Origin: Thinopyrum elongatum
Taxonomy: Eukaryota; Streptophyta; Magnoliopsida; Poales; Poaceae
Reading direction: 5' to 3'
DNA length: 64,000 nt
Assembly (NCBI GenBank): GCA_011799875.1
Contig: CM022300.1
Coordinates: 234,372,807 to 234,436,806, forward strand
In this document: positions 44,831 to 58,008 of the stretch, piece after piece
How the letters are laid out: each line of letters begins with the position of its first letter
Numbering within the stretch: the stretch's first letter is position 1
Translations under genes and position numbers: made by a program
The notes under the pieces: model-generated
Database searches by the model: none
The model's input: the letters and a program-made list of their open reading frames with translations, nothing else
What the model was told of the DNA's origin: nothing

Positions 44831-45593
44831 TCTTTCGTCTTTGTCTATCGGTAACTTTACTTGAGGCTATATTATTATTCACCACATGATATGTGTTTTG
44901 CTTGGAGCGTCTTGTATGATTTGAGTCTTTGCTTTTTAGTTTGCCACAATCATCCTTGCTGTACACACCTTTTGAGAGGGACACGCATGAATCATGATTT
45001 ATTAGAATACTCTATGTGCTTCACTTATATCTTTTGAGCTAGGCAATTTTGCTCTAGTGCTTCACTTATATCTTTTTAGAGAACGGTGGTGGTTTTATTT
45101 TATAGAAATTGTTGAAGTCTCATGCTTCACTTATATTATTTTGAGAGTCTTTAAACAGCATGGTAATTTGCTTTGGTTATAAATTTAGTCCTAATATGAT
45201 AGGCGTCCAAGAGGTATATAATAAGAACTTTCATATAAAGTGCATTGAATACTATGAGAAGTTTGATTCCTTATGATTGTTTTGAGATATAGAGATGGTA
45301 ATATTAGAGTCATGCTAGTGAGTAATTGTGAATTTGAGAAATACTTGTGTTAAAGTTGGTGATTCCCGTAGCATGCACGTATGGTGAACCGTTATGTGAT
45401 GAAGTCAGAGCATGATTTATTTATGGATTGTCTTCCTTATGAGTGGCGGTCGGGGACGAGCGATGGTCTTTTCCTACCAATCTATCCCCCTAGGAGCATG
45501 CACGTAGTACTTCGTTTCAATAACTAATAGATTTTTGCAATAGGTATGTGAGTTCTTTATGACTAATGTTGAGTCCATGGATTATACGCACTC

Positions 45594-45830
45594 TCACCCT
45601 TCCACCATTGCTAGCCTCTCTAGTGCCGCGCAACTTTCGCCGGTACCATACACCCACCATATACCTTCCTCAAAACAGCCACCATACCTACCTATTATGG
45701 CATTTCCATAGCCATTCCGAGATATATTGCCATGAAACTTTCCACCGTTCCGTTTATTATGACACGCTTCATCATTGTCATATTGATTTGCATGATCATG
45801 TAGTTGGCATCGTATTTGTGGCAAAGCCAC
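45594..45830 (-). other. Conserved antisense frame, first unit (78 aa)
   Basis: Open from 45830 (MALPQIRCQ) with GNAIIGRYGGCFEEGIWWVYG. The second unit has the same frame intact at 59516-59752. The separate Gypsy family at 284-7998 keeps GNAIIGRYGGYFEED on the matching strand near 2960-3030. It is antisense to the element. No domain known; it may be coincidental. Confidence 0.35.
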
Positions 45831-46908
45831 CGTTCATAATTCTTTCATACATGTCACTCTTGATTCATTGCACATCCCGGTACACCGCCGGAGGCATTCA
45901 TATAGAGTCATATTTTGTTCTAAGTATCGAGTTGTAATTTTTGAGTTGTAAGTAAATAAAAGTGTGATGATCTTCATTATTAGAGCATTGTTCCATGTGA
46001 GGAAAGGATGATGGAGACTATGATTCCCCCATAAGTCGGGATGAGACTCCGGACGAAAAATTAAAAAAAGAGGCCAAAAAATGAGAAGGCCCAAATAATA
46101 AAAAAAATGAGAGAAAAGAGAGAAGGGACAATGTTACTATCCTTTTACCACACTTGTGCTTCAAAGTAGCACCATGATCTTCATGATAGAGAGTCTCCTA
46201 TGTTGTCACTTTCATATACTAGTGGGATTTTTTCATTATAGAACTTGGCTTGCATATTCCAATGATGGGCTTCCTCAAATTGCCCTAGGTCTTCGTGAGC
46301 AAGCGAGTTGGATGCACACCCACTTAGTTTTCTTTTGAGCTTTCATAAACTTATAGCTCTAGTGCATTCGTTGCACGACAATCCCTACTCACTCACATTG
46401 ATATGTAATGATGGGTATCTCCATAGCCCGTTGATACACCTAGTTGATGTGAGACTATCTCCTTCTTTTTGTCTTCTCCACAACGACCATATTCTATTCC
46501 ACCTATAGTGCTATGTCCATGGCTCACGCTCATGTATTGCGTGAAAGTTGAAAAAGTTTGAGAACATCAAAAGTATGAAACAATTGCTTGGCTTGTCATC
46601 GGGGTTGCGCATGATTTGAATATTTTGTGTGATGAAGATGGAGCATAGCCAGACTATATGATTTTGTAGGGATAAGCTTTCTTTGGCCATGTTATTTTGA
46701 GAAGACATAATTGCCTTGTTAGTATGCTTGAAGTATTATTGTTTTTATGTCAATATTAAACTTTTGTTTTAATCTTATGGATCTGAACATTCATGCCACA
46801 ATAAAGAAAATTACATGGATAAGTATGTTAGGTAGCATTCCACATCAAAAATTATGTTTTTATCATTTACCTACTTGAGGACGAGCAGGAATTAAGCTTG
46901 GGGATGCT

Positions 46909-47404
46909 TGATACGTCTCCAACGTATCTATAATTTTTTATTGTTCCATGCTATTATATTATCTGTTTTGGATGTTTTATATGCATTAATATGCTATTTT
47001 ATATTATTTTTGGGACTAACCTATTAACCTAGAGCCCAGTGCTAGTTTTTGTTTTTTCCTTGTTTTTTTAGCTTCGTGGAGAAGGAATACCAAATGGAGT
47101 CCAAACGGAATAAAATCTTTGCGATGATTTTTCTTGGACCAGAAGACACCCAGGAGACTTGGAGATGAAGTCGGAGGAGCCACGAGGCGACCACAAGGGT
47201 GGAGGGCGCAGACAGGGGGTAGGGCGCGCCCCTGCCTTGTGGGCCCCCAGTGACCCTCCTCACATAATTCTTTCGCCTATATATTCACATATATTCCCAA
47301 ACCACCAAAAGCATCCATGAAAACACTTTTCCACCGCCGCAACCTTCTGTACCCGTGAGATCCCATCTAGGGACCTTTTCCGGCACCCTGCCGGAGGGGG
47401 ATTC
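46909..47404 (+). repeat. Gypsy dimer LTR 2, first part
   Basis: It matches the start of LTR 1. It is interrupted at gattc (47400-47404) by the Copia element and continues at 56021. Confidence 0.92.
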
Positions 47405-49137
47405 TATTGGGGAACGTAGTAATTTCAAAAAAATTCCTACGCACACACAAGATCATGGTGATGCATAGCAACGAGATGGGAGAGTGTGTCCACGTACCCT
47501 TGTAGACCGAAAGCGGAAGCGTTAGCACAACGCGGTTGATGTAGTCGTACGTCTTCATGATCCGACCGATCCAAGTACCGAACGCACGGCACCTCCGAGT
47601 TCAGCACACGTTCAACTCGATGACGTCCCGCGAGCTCCGATCCAGCAAAGCTTCACAGGAGAGTTTCGTTAGCACGACGGCGTGGTGACGGTGATGATGA
47701 TGCTACCGACGTAGGGCTTAGCCTAAGCACCGCTACAATATGATCGAGGTGGATTATGGTGGAGGGGGGCACCGCACACGGCTAAGAGATCAATGATCAA
47801 TTGTTGTGTCTATGGGGTGCCCCCTGGCCACGTATATAAAGGAGTGGAGGAGGGGAGAGGGCCGGCCTAGCTATGGCGCGCCCTGGAGGAGTCCTACTCC
47901 CACCGGGAGTAGGATTCCCCCCCTTCCAAGTAGTAGGAGTAGGAGAGAAGGAAAGGGAAGAGAGAAGAGAAGGAAGGAGGGGGCGCAGCCCCTCCCCCTA
48001 GTCCAATTCGGACTAGGCCTTGGGGGGCGCACGGCCTGCCTCTCTCTCTCTCTCTCCCCAAAAGCCCAATAAGGCCCATATACTTCTTCCCTGTATTCCC
48101 GTAACTCCCCGGTACTCCGAAAAATACCCGAACCACTCGGAACCTTTCCGATGTCCAAATATAGTCGTCCAATATATCGATCTTTACGTCTCGACCATTT
48201 CGAGACTCCTCGTCATGTCCCCGATCTCATCCGGGACTCCGAACTACCTTCGGTACATCAAAACACATAAACTCATAATACAAATCGTCACATAACTTTA
48301 AGCGTGCGGACCCTACGGGTTTGAGAACTATGTAGACATGACCGAGACACGTCTCCGGTCAATAACGAATAGCGGAACCTGGATGCTCATATTGGTTCCT
48401 ACATATTCTATGAAGATCTTTATCGGTCAAACCGCATAACAACATACGTTGTTCCCTTTGTCATCGGTATGTTACTTGCCCGAGATTCGATCGTCGGTAT
48501 CTCAATACCTAGCTCAATCTCGTTACCGGCAAGTCTCTTTACTCGTTCCATAATACATCATCCTGCAACTAACTCATTAGTTACAATGCTTGCAAGGCTT
48601 ATAGTGATGTGCATTACCGAGTGGGCCCAGAGATACCTCTCCGATAATCGGAGTGACAAATCCTAATCTCGAAATACGCCAACTCAACAAGTACCTTCGG
48701 AGACACCTGTAGAGCACCTTTATAATCACCCAGTTATGTTGTGACGTTTGGTAGCACACAAAGTGTTCCTCCGGTAAACGGGAGTTGCATAATCTCATAG
48801 TCATAGGAACATGTATAAGTCATGAAGAAAGCAATAGCAACGTACTAAACGATCAAGTGCTAAGCTAACGGAATGGGTCAAGTTAATCACATCATTCTCC
48901 TAATGATGTGATCCCGTTTATCAAATGACAACTCATGTCTATGGTTAGGAAACATAACCATCTTTGATCAACGAGCTAGTCAAGTAGAGGCATACTAGTG
49001 ACACTCTGTTTGTCTATGTATTCACACATGTATTATGTTTCCGATTAATACAATTCTAGCATGAATAATAAACATTTATCATGAAATAAGGAAATAAATA
49101 ATAACTTTATTATTGCCTCTAGGGCATATTTCCTTCA
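47405..49137 (-). repeat. Copia 3' LTR
   Basis: 1733 bp. The plus strand begins TATTGGGG where the partner has TGTTGGGG, so one terminal base is mutated. The next plus-strand bases, gtctcccactt (49138-49148), are the complement of the polypurine tract. Confidence 0.92.
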
Positions 49138-49433
49138 GTCTCCCACTTGCACTAGAGTCAATAATCTAGTTCACATCGCCATGTGATTTAACACCAACAG
49201 TTCACATCACCATGTGATTAATATCCATAGTTCACATTGTCATGTGACCAACACCCAAAGGGTTTACTAGAGTCAATAATCTATTTCACATCGCCATGTG
49301 ATTAACACCCAAAGAGTACTAAGGTGTGATCATGTTTTGCTTGTGAGAGAAGTTTAGTCAACGGGTCTGCCAAATTCAGATCCGTATGTATTTTGCAAAT
49401 TTCTATGTCAACAATGCTCCGCACGGAGCTACT

Positions 49434-49664
49434 CTAGCTAATTGCTCCCACTTTCAATATGTATCCAAATTGAGACTTAGAGTCATCTGGATCAGTGTCA
49501 AAACTTGTATCGACGTGACCCTTTGGCACCTCCATAATCGAGAAACATATCCTTATTCCACTAAGGATAATTTTGACCGCTGTCCAGTGATCTACTCCTA
49601 GATCACTATTGTACTCCCTTGCCAAACTCAATGTAGGGTATACAATAGATCTGTTACACAACAT
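49434..49664 (-). pseudogene. Copia RNase H-side remnant
   Basis: Text such as SLAREYNSDLGVDHWTAVK and DSKSQFGYILKVG corresponds to the region after the RT active site in Angela/BARE elements. Only about 850 bp separate the RT core from the 3' LTR, so much of this domain is deleted. Confidence 0.65.
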
Positions 49665-49989
49665 AGCATACTTTATAGAACCTATGACTGAGGCATAGGG
49701 AATGACTTTTCATTCTCTTTCTATTTTCTGCCGTGGTCGGGTTTTGAGTCTTCACTCAACTTCACACCTTAAAACACAGGCAAGAACTCCTTCTTTGACT
49801 GTTCCATTTTGAACTACTTCAAAAACTTTGTCAAGGTATGTACTCATTGAAAAATCTTATCAAGCGTCTTGATCTATCTCTATAGATCTTGATGCTCAAT
49901 ATGTAAGCAACTTCACCGAGGTCTTTCTTTCAAAAACTCCTTTCAAAAACTCCTTTATGCTTTCCAGAAAATTCTACATTATTTCCGAT

Positions 49990-51800
49990 CAACAATATGT
50001 CATTCACATATACTTATCAGAAATGCTGTAGTGCTCCCACTCACTTTCTTGTAAATACAGGCTTCACCGCAAGTCTGTATAAAACTATATGCTTTGATCA
50101 ACTCATCAAATCGTATATTCCAACTCCGAGATGCTTGCACCAATCCATAGATGGATCGCTGGAGCTTGCATACTTTGTTAGCATCCTTTGGATCGATAAA
50201 ACCTTCAGGTTGCATCATATACAACTCTTCTTCCAGAAATCCATTCAGGAATGCAGTCTTTACATCCATTTGCCAAATTTCATAATCATAAAATGCGGCA
50301 ATTGCTAACATGATTCGGACGGACTTAAGCATCGCTACGGGTGAGAAAGTTTCATCGTAGTCAACTCCTTGAACTTTGTCAACAACCTTTTTCGACAAGT
50401 CTAGCTTTGTAGATAGTAACACTACTATCAGCGTCCGTCTTCCTCTTGAAGATCCATTTATTTTCTATGGCTTGCTGATCATCGGGCAAGTCAACCAAAG
50501 TCCATACTTTGTTCTCATACATGGATCCCATCTCAGATTTCATGGCCTCAAGCCATTTCGCGGAATCTGGGCTCATCATCGCTTCCTCATAGTTCGTAGG
50601 TTCGTCATGGTCTAGTAACATGACTTCCAGAACAGGATTACCGTACCACTCTGGAGCGGAACGTACTCTGGTTGACCTACGAGGTTCTGTAGTAACTTGA
50701 TCTGAAGTTTCATGATCATCATCATTAGCTTCCTCACTAATTGGTGTAGGCATCACTGGAACTGATTTCTGTGATGAACTACTTTCCAATTCAAGAGAAG
50801 GTACCACTACCTCATCAAGTTCTACTTTCCTCCCACTCACTTCTTTCGAGAGAAACTCCTTCTCTAGAAAGGATCCATTCTTAGCAACAAATATCTTGCC
50901 TTCGGATCTGTGATAGAAGGTGTACCCAACAGTTTCTTTTGGGTATCCTATGAAGACGCACTTCTCCGATTTGGGTTCGAGCTTATTAGGCTGAAGCTTT
51001 TTCACATAAGCATCGCAGCCCCAAACTTTAAGAAACGACATCTTAGGTTTCTTGCCAAACCACAGTTCATACGGTGTCGTCTCAAAGGATTTAGATGGTG
51101 CCTTATTAAACGTGAATGCAGCTGTCTCTAATGCATAACCCCAAAACGATAGTGGTAAATCAGTAAGAGACATCATAGATCGCACCATATCTAATAAAGT
51201 ACGATTACGACGTTCGGACACACCATTACACTGTGGTGTTCCAGGTGGCATGAGTTGCGAAACTATTCCACATTTTAAATGAAGACCAAACTCGTAACTC
51301 AAATATTTGCCTCCGCGATCAGATCGTAGAAACTTTATTTTCTTGTTATGATGATTTTCTACTTCACTCTGAAATTCTTTGAACTTTTCAAACATTTCAG
51401 GCTTGTGTTTCATTAAGTAGATATACCCATATCTGCTCAAATCATCTGTGAAGGTCAGAAAATAACGATACCCGCCGCGAGCCTCAATACTCATCGGACC
51501 GCATACATCGGTATGTATTATTTCCAATAAGTCTGTAGCTCGCTCCATTGTTCCGGAGAACGGAGTTTTAGTCATCTTGCCCATGAGGCATGGTTCGCAA
51601 GCATCAAATGATTCATAATCAAGTGATTCCAAAAGTCCATCAGTATGGAGTTTCTTCATGCGCTTTACACCAATATGACCTAAACGGCAGTGCCACAAAT
51701 AAGTTGCACTATCATTACTAACTTTGCATCTTTTGGCTTCAATATTATGAATATGTGTATCACTACGATCGAGATTCAATAAACCATTTACATTGGGTGT
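49990..51800 (-). pseudogene. Copia integrase and reverse transcriptase
   Basis: From 51779: the pre-integrase zinc region (HCRLGHIGVKRMKKLH ... CEPCLMGK), integrase core acids in IHTDVCGPM, FLRSDRGGKY and NGVSERRNRTLLDM, then a Ser-rich linker and the RT start (WLEAMKSEMGSMYENKVW). A frameshift near 50380-50420 separates the RT body (VDYDETFSPVA, WQMDVKTAFLNG). At 49999-50010 the expected YVDD reads YVND once a nearby shift is allowed for (AAT for GAT), so the first catalytic Asp is lost. Confidence 0.88.
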
Positions 51801-51870
51801 ATGACCATAGAAGGTTTTTATTCATGTAAACAGAACAACAATTATTCTCTGACTTAAATGAATAACCGTA

Positions 51871-51990
51871 TTGCAATAAACATGATCCAATCATATTCAT
51901 GCTCAACGCAAACACCAAATAACATTTATTTTGCAATAAACATGATCCAATCATATTCATGTTCAACGCAAACACCAAATAACATTTATT
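51871..51990 (-). repeat. 60-bp tandem duplication in Copia pol
   Basis: Units 51871-51930 and 51931-51990 are near-identical and encode a 20-residue duplication (NKCYLVFAL-NMNMIGSCLLQ). They lie between protease and integrase, and the phase is kept. Confidence 0.9.
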
Positions 51991-52001
51991 TAGGTTCAAC
52001 A

Positions 52002-52804
52002 CTAATCCCAAAAATAGAGGGAGTGTGCGATGGTGATCTTATCAACCTTGGAATCACTTCCAACACACATCGTCACCTCGTCATTAACTAGTCTCTGTTC
52101 ATTTTGCAATTCCTGTTTCGAGTTACTAATGTTAGTAACTGAACCAGTATCAAATACCCAGGGGCTACTATGAACACTAGTAAAATACACATCAATAACA
52201 TGTATATCAAATATACTTTTGTTCACTTTGCCATCCTTCTTATCCGCCAAATACTTGGGGCAGTTCCACTTCCAGTGACCAGTCCCTTTGTAGTACAAGC
52301 ACTCAGTTTCAGGCTTAGGTCCAGACTTGGGCTTCTTCCCGGGAGTAGCAACTTGCTTGCTATTCTTCTTGAAGTTCCCCTTCTTTCCTTTGCCCTTTTC
52401 TTGAAACTAGTGGTCTTGTTAACCATCAACACTTGATGCTCTTTCTTGATTTCTACCTTCGTTGATTTCAGCATCACGAAGAGCTCGGGAATCGTTTTTG
52501 TCATCCCTTGCATATTATAGTTCATCACGAAGTTCCAGTAACTTGGTGATAGTGACTAGAGAATTCTGTCAATTACTATCTTATCCGGAAGATCAATTCC
52601 CACTTGATTCAAGCAACTGTAGTACTCAGACATTCTGAGCACATGCTCACTGATTGAGCTATTCTCCTCCATCTTGTAGGCAAAGTACTTGTCAGAGGTC
52701 TCATACCTCTCGACACGGGCATGAGTCTGAAATACCAATTTCATCTCTTTGGAACATCTCATATGCTCCGTGGCGTTCAAAATGTTTTTGAAGTCCCGAT
52801 TCAA
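52002..52804 (-). pseudogene. Copia Gag, zinc knuckle and protease
   Basis: Gag text lies at 52804-52556 (MRCSKEMKLVFQTHARVERY). A broken stretch follows, then the zinc knuckle (YYKGTGHWKWNCPKYL) and the protease motif WVFDTGSVTNISNS at about 52165. Frameshifts divide it (52223-52528 is in another frame). Confidence 0.75.
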
Positions 52805-54272
52805 AGCCGTAAATCATGGCGCACTAAACTATCAAGTAGTCATCACATCGAGCTTGCTAAACGTTCATAACGTTTGCATCTGCTCTTGCAATAGGTCTGT
52901 CACCTAGCTGTGCATCAAGGACATAATTCTTCTGTGCAGCAATGAGGATAATCCTCAGATCACGGAACTAGTCCGCATCATTGCTACTATCATCTTTCAA
53001 CTTAGTTTTCTCTAGGAACATATCAAAAATAAAACAGGGGAGCTATACGCGAGCTATTGATCTACAACATAATTTGCAAATACTACCAGGACTAAGTTCA
53101 TGATAAATTAAAGTTCAATTAATCATATTACTCAAGAACTCCCACTTAGATAGACATCTCTCTAATCATCTAAGTGATCACATGATCCAAATCAACTAAA
53201 CCATAATCGATCATCACGTGAAATGGAGTAGTTTTCAATGGTGAACATCACTATGTTGATCAAATCTACTATATGATTCACGCTCGACGTTTCGGTCTCA
53301 GTGTTCCGAGGCCATATCTGCATATGCTAGGCTCGTCAAGTTAACCCGAGTATTCTGCGTGTGCAAAACTGGTTTGCACCCGTTGTAGATGAACGTTGAG
53401 CTTATCACACCCGATCATCATGTGGTGTCTCGGCACGATGAACTTTGGCAATGGTGCATACTCAGGGAGAACACTTTTACCTTGAAATTTAGTGAGAGAT
53501 CATCTTATAATGCTACTGTCAAACAAAGAAAAATAAGATGCATAAACGATAAACATCACTTGCAATCAATATAAGTGATATGATATGGCCATCATCATCT
53601 TGTGCTTGTGATCTCCATCTCCGAAGCACCGTCATGATCACCATCGTCACTGGCGCGACACCTTGATCTCCATCGTAGCATCGTTGTCATCTCGCCAACT
53701 ATTGCTTCTACGACTATCGCTACCGCTTAGTGATAAAGTAAAGCAATTACAGGGCGATTGCATTGCATACAATAAAGCGACAACCATATGGCTCCTGCCA
53801 GTTGCCGATAACTCAGTTACAAAACATGATCATCTCATACAATAAAATATAGCATCATGTCTTGACCATATCACATCACAACATGCCCTGCAAAAACAAG
53901 TTAGACATCCTCTACTTTGTTGTTGCAAGTTTTACGTGGCTGCTACGGGCTGAGCAAGAACCGTTCTTACCTACGCATCAAAACCACAACGATAGTTCGT
54001 CAAGTTAGTGCTGTTTTAACCTTCACAAGGACCGGGCGTAGCCACACTCGGTTCAACTAAAGTTGGAGAAACTGACACCCACTAGTCACCTGTGTGCAAA
54101 GCACGGCGGTAAAACCAATCTCGCGTAAGCGTACGCGTAATGTCGGTCCGGGCCGCTTCATCCAACAATACCGCTGAACCAAAGTGTGACATGCTGGTAA
54201 GAAGTATGACTTGTATCGCCCACAACTCACTTGTGTTCTACTCGTGCATATAACATCTACACATAAAACCAG
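52805..54272 (-). other. Copia 5' leader and Gag start region
   Basis: No intact frame. It lies between the primer site and the recognisable Gag text, so it contains the leader and packaging region plus a decayed Gag N terminus. Confidence 0.5.
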
Positions 54273-54284
54273 GCTCGGATGCCA
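54273..54284 (-). other. Copia primer binding site (initiator tRNA-Met type)
   Basis: The minus strand reads TGGCATCCGAGC, two changes from the canonical TGGTATCAGAGC, immediately inside the 5' LTR. Confidence 0.8.
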
Positions 54285-54285
54285 C

Positions 54286-56015
54286 TGTTGGGGAACGTAG
54301 TAATTTCAAAAAATTTCCTACACACACACAGGATCATGGTGATGCATAGCAACGAGATGGGAGAGTGTGTCCACGTACCCTCGTAGACCGAAAGCGGAAG
54401 CGTTAGCACAACGCGGTTGATGTAGTCGTACGTCTTCACGATCCGACCGATCCAAGTATCGAACGCACGGCACCTCCGAGTTCAGCACACGTTCAACTCG
54501 AAGACGTCCCGCGAGCTCCGATCCAGCAAAGCTTCATAGGAGAGTTTCGTCAGCACGACGGCGTGGTGACGGTGATGATGATGCTACTGACGCAGGGCTT
54601 CGCCTAAGCACCGCTACGATATGATCGAGGTGGATTATGGTGGAGGGGGGCACCGCACACGGCTAAGAGATCAATGATCAATTGTTTTGTCTATGGGGTG
54701 CCCCCTGGCCACGTATATAAAGGAGTGGAGGAGGGGAGAGGGTCGGCCTAGCTATGGCGCGCCCTGGAGGAGTCCTACTCCCACCGGGAGTAGGATTCCC
54801 CCCCCCTTCCAAGTAGTAGGAGTAGGAGAGAAGAAAAGGGGAAGAGAGAAGAGAAGGAAGGAGGGGGCGCAGCCCCTCCCCCTAGTCCAATTCGGACTAG
54901 GCCTTGGGGGGCGCGCGGCCTGCCTCTCTCTCTCCCCTAAAGCCCAATAAGGCCCATATACTTCTTCCCCGTATTCCCATAACTCCCCGGTACTCTGAAA
55001 AATACCCAAACCAATCGGAACCTTTCCGATGTCTGAATATAGTCGTCCAATATATCGATCTTTACATCTCGACCATTGCGAGACTCCTCGTCATGTCCCC
55101 GATCTCATCCGGGACTCCGAACTACCTTCGGTACATCAAAACACATAAAATCATAATACAAATTGTCACAGAACTTTAAGCGTGCGGACCCTACGGGTTC
55201 GAGAACTATATAGACATGATCGAGACACGTCTCCGGTCAATAACCAATAGCGGAACCTGGATGCTCATATTGGTTCCTACATATTCTACGAAGATCTTTA
55301 TCGGTCAAACCGCATAACAACATACGTTGTTCCCTTTGTCATCGGTATGTTACTTGCCCGAGATTCGATCGTCGGTATCTCAATACCTAGCTCAATCTCG
55401 TTACCGGCAAGTCTCTTTACTCGTTCCGTAATACATCATCCCGCAACTAACTCATTAGTTACAATGCTTGCAAGGCTTATAGTGATGTGCATTACCGAGT
55501 GGGCCCAGAGATACCTCTCCGATAATCGGAGTGACAAATCCTAATCTCGAAATACGCCAACTCAACAAGTACCTTCGGAGACACCTGTAGAGCACCTTTA
55601 TAATCACCCAGTTACGTTGTGACGTTTGGTAGCACACAAAGTGTTCCTCCGGTAAACGGGAGTTGCATAATCTCATAGTCATAGGAACATGTATAAGTCA
55701 TGAAGAAAGCAATAGCAACGTACTAAACGATCAAGTGCTAAGCTAACGGAATGGGTCAAGTCAATCACATCATTCTCCTAATGATGTGATCCCATTTATC
55801 AAATGACAACTCATGTCTATGGTTAGGAAACATAACCATCTTTGATCAACGAGCTAGTCAAGTAGAGGCATACTAGTGACACTCTGTTTGTCTATGTATT
55901 CACACATGTATTATGTTTCCGGTTAATACAATTCTAGCATGAATAATAAACATTTATCATGAAATAAGGAAATAAATAATAACTTTATTATTGCCTCTAG
56001 GGCATATTTCCTTCA
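54286..56015 (-). repeat. Copia 5' LTR
   Basis: 1730 bp with intact ends (plus strand TGTTGGGG ... TTCCTTCA). Confidence 0.93.
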
Positions 56016-56020
56016 GATTC

Positions 56021-57167
56021 GATCACGGAGTGCTTCTACATCAACCCTATTGCCCTTCCGATGAAGCGTGAGTAGTTTATCTCAGACCTACGGGTCCATA
56101 GCTAGTAGCTAGATGGCTTCTTCTCTCTCTTTGATTCTCAATACCATGTTCTCCTCGATGTTCTTGGAGATCTATTCGATGTAATACTTTTTTGCGGTGT
56201 GTTTGCCGAGATCCGATGAATTGTGGATTTATGATCAGATTATCTATGAATATTATTTGAATTTTCTCTAAATTCTTTTATGCATGATTTGATATCTTTG
56301 TAATTCTATTCGAACTATCGGTTTGGTTTGGCCAACTAGATTGGTTTTTCTTGCAATGGGAGAAGTGCTTAGCTTTGGGTTCAATCTTGCGGTATCCTTT
56401 CCCGGTGACAGTAGGGGCAGCAAGGCACTTGTTGTATTGTTGCCATCGAGGATAAAAAGATGGGGTTTACATCATATTGCTTGAGTTTATTCCTATACAT
56501 CCTATCATCTTACTTAATGCGTTACTCTGTTCTTCATGAACTTAATATTCTAGATGCAGGCAGGAGTCGGTCGATGTGTGGAGTAATAGTAGTAGATGCA
56601 GAATTGTTTCGGTCTACTTGACACGGACGTGATGCCTATATTCATGATCATTGCCTTAGATATCGTCATAACTTTGCGCTTTTCTATCAATTGCTCGGCA
56701 GTTTGTTCACCCACCATATTATTTGCTATCTTGAGAGAAGCCTCTAGTGAAACCTATGGCCCCCGGGTCTATTTTCCATCATATAAGTTTCCGATCTACT
56801 ATTTTCCATCATATAAGTTTCTGATCTACTATTTTCCATCATATTAGTTTCCGATCTACTATTTTGCAATCTTTTACTTTCAGATCTATAAACCAAAAAT
56901 ACCAAAAATATTTACTTTATCTTTTATTTAGTTTCATCTATATCTATCAGATCTCACTTTTGCAAGTAACCGTGAAGGGATTGACAACCCCTTTATCGCG
57001 TTGGGTGCAAGTTGTTTGATTGTTTGTGCAGGTATTCGGTGATTTGTGCGTTGTCTCCTACTGGATTGATACCTTGGTTCTCAAACTGAGGGAAATACTT
57101 ATCTCTACTTTGCTGCATCACCCTTTCCTCTTCAAGGGAAAAACCAACACAAGCTCAAGAAGTAGCA
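56021..57167 (+). repeat. Gypsy dimer LTR 2, second part
   Basis: It resumes at gatcacggag after the duplicated gattc and ends AGTAGCA at 57167. The three 30-bp units are at 56770-56859. Confidence 0.92.
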
Positions 57168-57411
57168 GGAAAAATTTCTGGCGTCATTGCCGGGGAAATC
57201 TACGCCAAGTCAAGACATACCAAGTACCCATCATAAACTCTCATCTCTTGCATTACATTATTCGCCATTTGCCTCTCGTTTTCCTCTCCCCCACTTCTAA
57301 AACGATTTTCGAAAAGATTTGACCTTTTATTCGCCCTTCTTCTGTTCGTCTTCTTTGTTTGCCTTTTCTCTCGCTGCCCTCTTGTTTGCTTAAGTTCGCC
57401 TTTCTATCGTT

Positions 57412-58008
57412 ATGGCCGAAGCAAAAAGGGTTAAGGGTTTTCTCCCGAGTTTTAATTCTTTAGATAGCCCCTCTATCCTCTCTAAGCTCAGAAATAATGA
57501 TGCTACGGAAAGACCTACCGGGGTTGTTAATGAGAATTTTAACAATTTTGATGAAGATGACCCCAGAATTTTTTGTTATCTGCTTGATGAATCTTTGAAA
57601 GATGCTTGGGATAGGCTGTTGAGGATCCGAGCTAGCTATGTGCCCCAATATCATATTGAGATATACTTGAAAAGCTTTTATGTTGGTTTACCCCCTTCTT
57701 TTAAGCAAGTTTTGGATTCTATATTTGAAAATGGTTTTCTTGAAGGGGATGCTATCGATACTTATGAAAAGATGAAAACTATATTTGGGCACTCCAAAGG
57801 TGAAAATGTTGAATCAACTACTCTTATGTGCTTTTATCAAAATGAAATAATCAAAGAGATGAAGGCTAGTTTAGATGCAAATTTTCGAAGTGTGCTTAAT
57901 CTTTCTTCCACCATTAATGGCCATGTACTTACACAAAATAGAAAGATAAGCGCTCTGGATAGGAAATTCTCTCTTTACTACCAAAAGGGAGAAAATGACA
58001 ATACCTAG
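57412..58008 (+). CDS. Gag-like protein, second unit, intact (198 aa)
   Basis: It begins MAEAKRVKGFLPSFNSLD at ATG 57412, about 240 bp after the primer site, and ends ENDNT-stop at 58008. Recognisable Gag-type text includes FCYLLDESLKDAWDRLLRI and LKSFYVGLPPSFKQVLDSI, as in the Gag N-terminal domain of Athila-like Gypsy elements, where it would build the particle. There is no zinc knuckle and no downstream protease or RT, so a partner element must supply enzymes. It is short for a Gag. The first unit has the same gene with one base lost. Whether it is expressed is unknown. Confidence 0.75.
   Translation: MAEAKRVKGFLPSFNSLDSPSILSKLRNNDATERPTGVVNENFNNFDEDDPRIFCYLLDESLKDAWDRLLRIRASYVPQYHIEIYLKSFYVGLPPSFKQVLDSIFENGFLEGDAIDTYEKMKTIFGHSKGENVESTTLMCFYQNEIIKEMKASLDANFRSVLNLSSTINGHVLTQNRKISALDRKFSLYYQKGENDNT

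Larger units (their letters stand above)
47405..56015 (-). mobile_element. Copia element, Angela/BARE-like, full length but decayed
   Basis: LTRs lie at 47405-49137 and 54286-56015, with gattc at 47400-47404 and 56016-56020. The minus strand reads LTR (TGAAGGAAATATGCCC), primer site, Gag, zinc knuckle, protease, integrase, RT, a short RNase H remnant, LTR: the Copia order. The integrase and RT text closely resembles barley BARE-1 as I recall it. It has frameshifts in Gag and RT, an altered RT active site and a shortened end. The LTRs differ at roughly a dozen places in the first 345 bp I compared, so the insertion is not recent. Confidence 0.93.
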
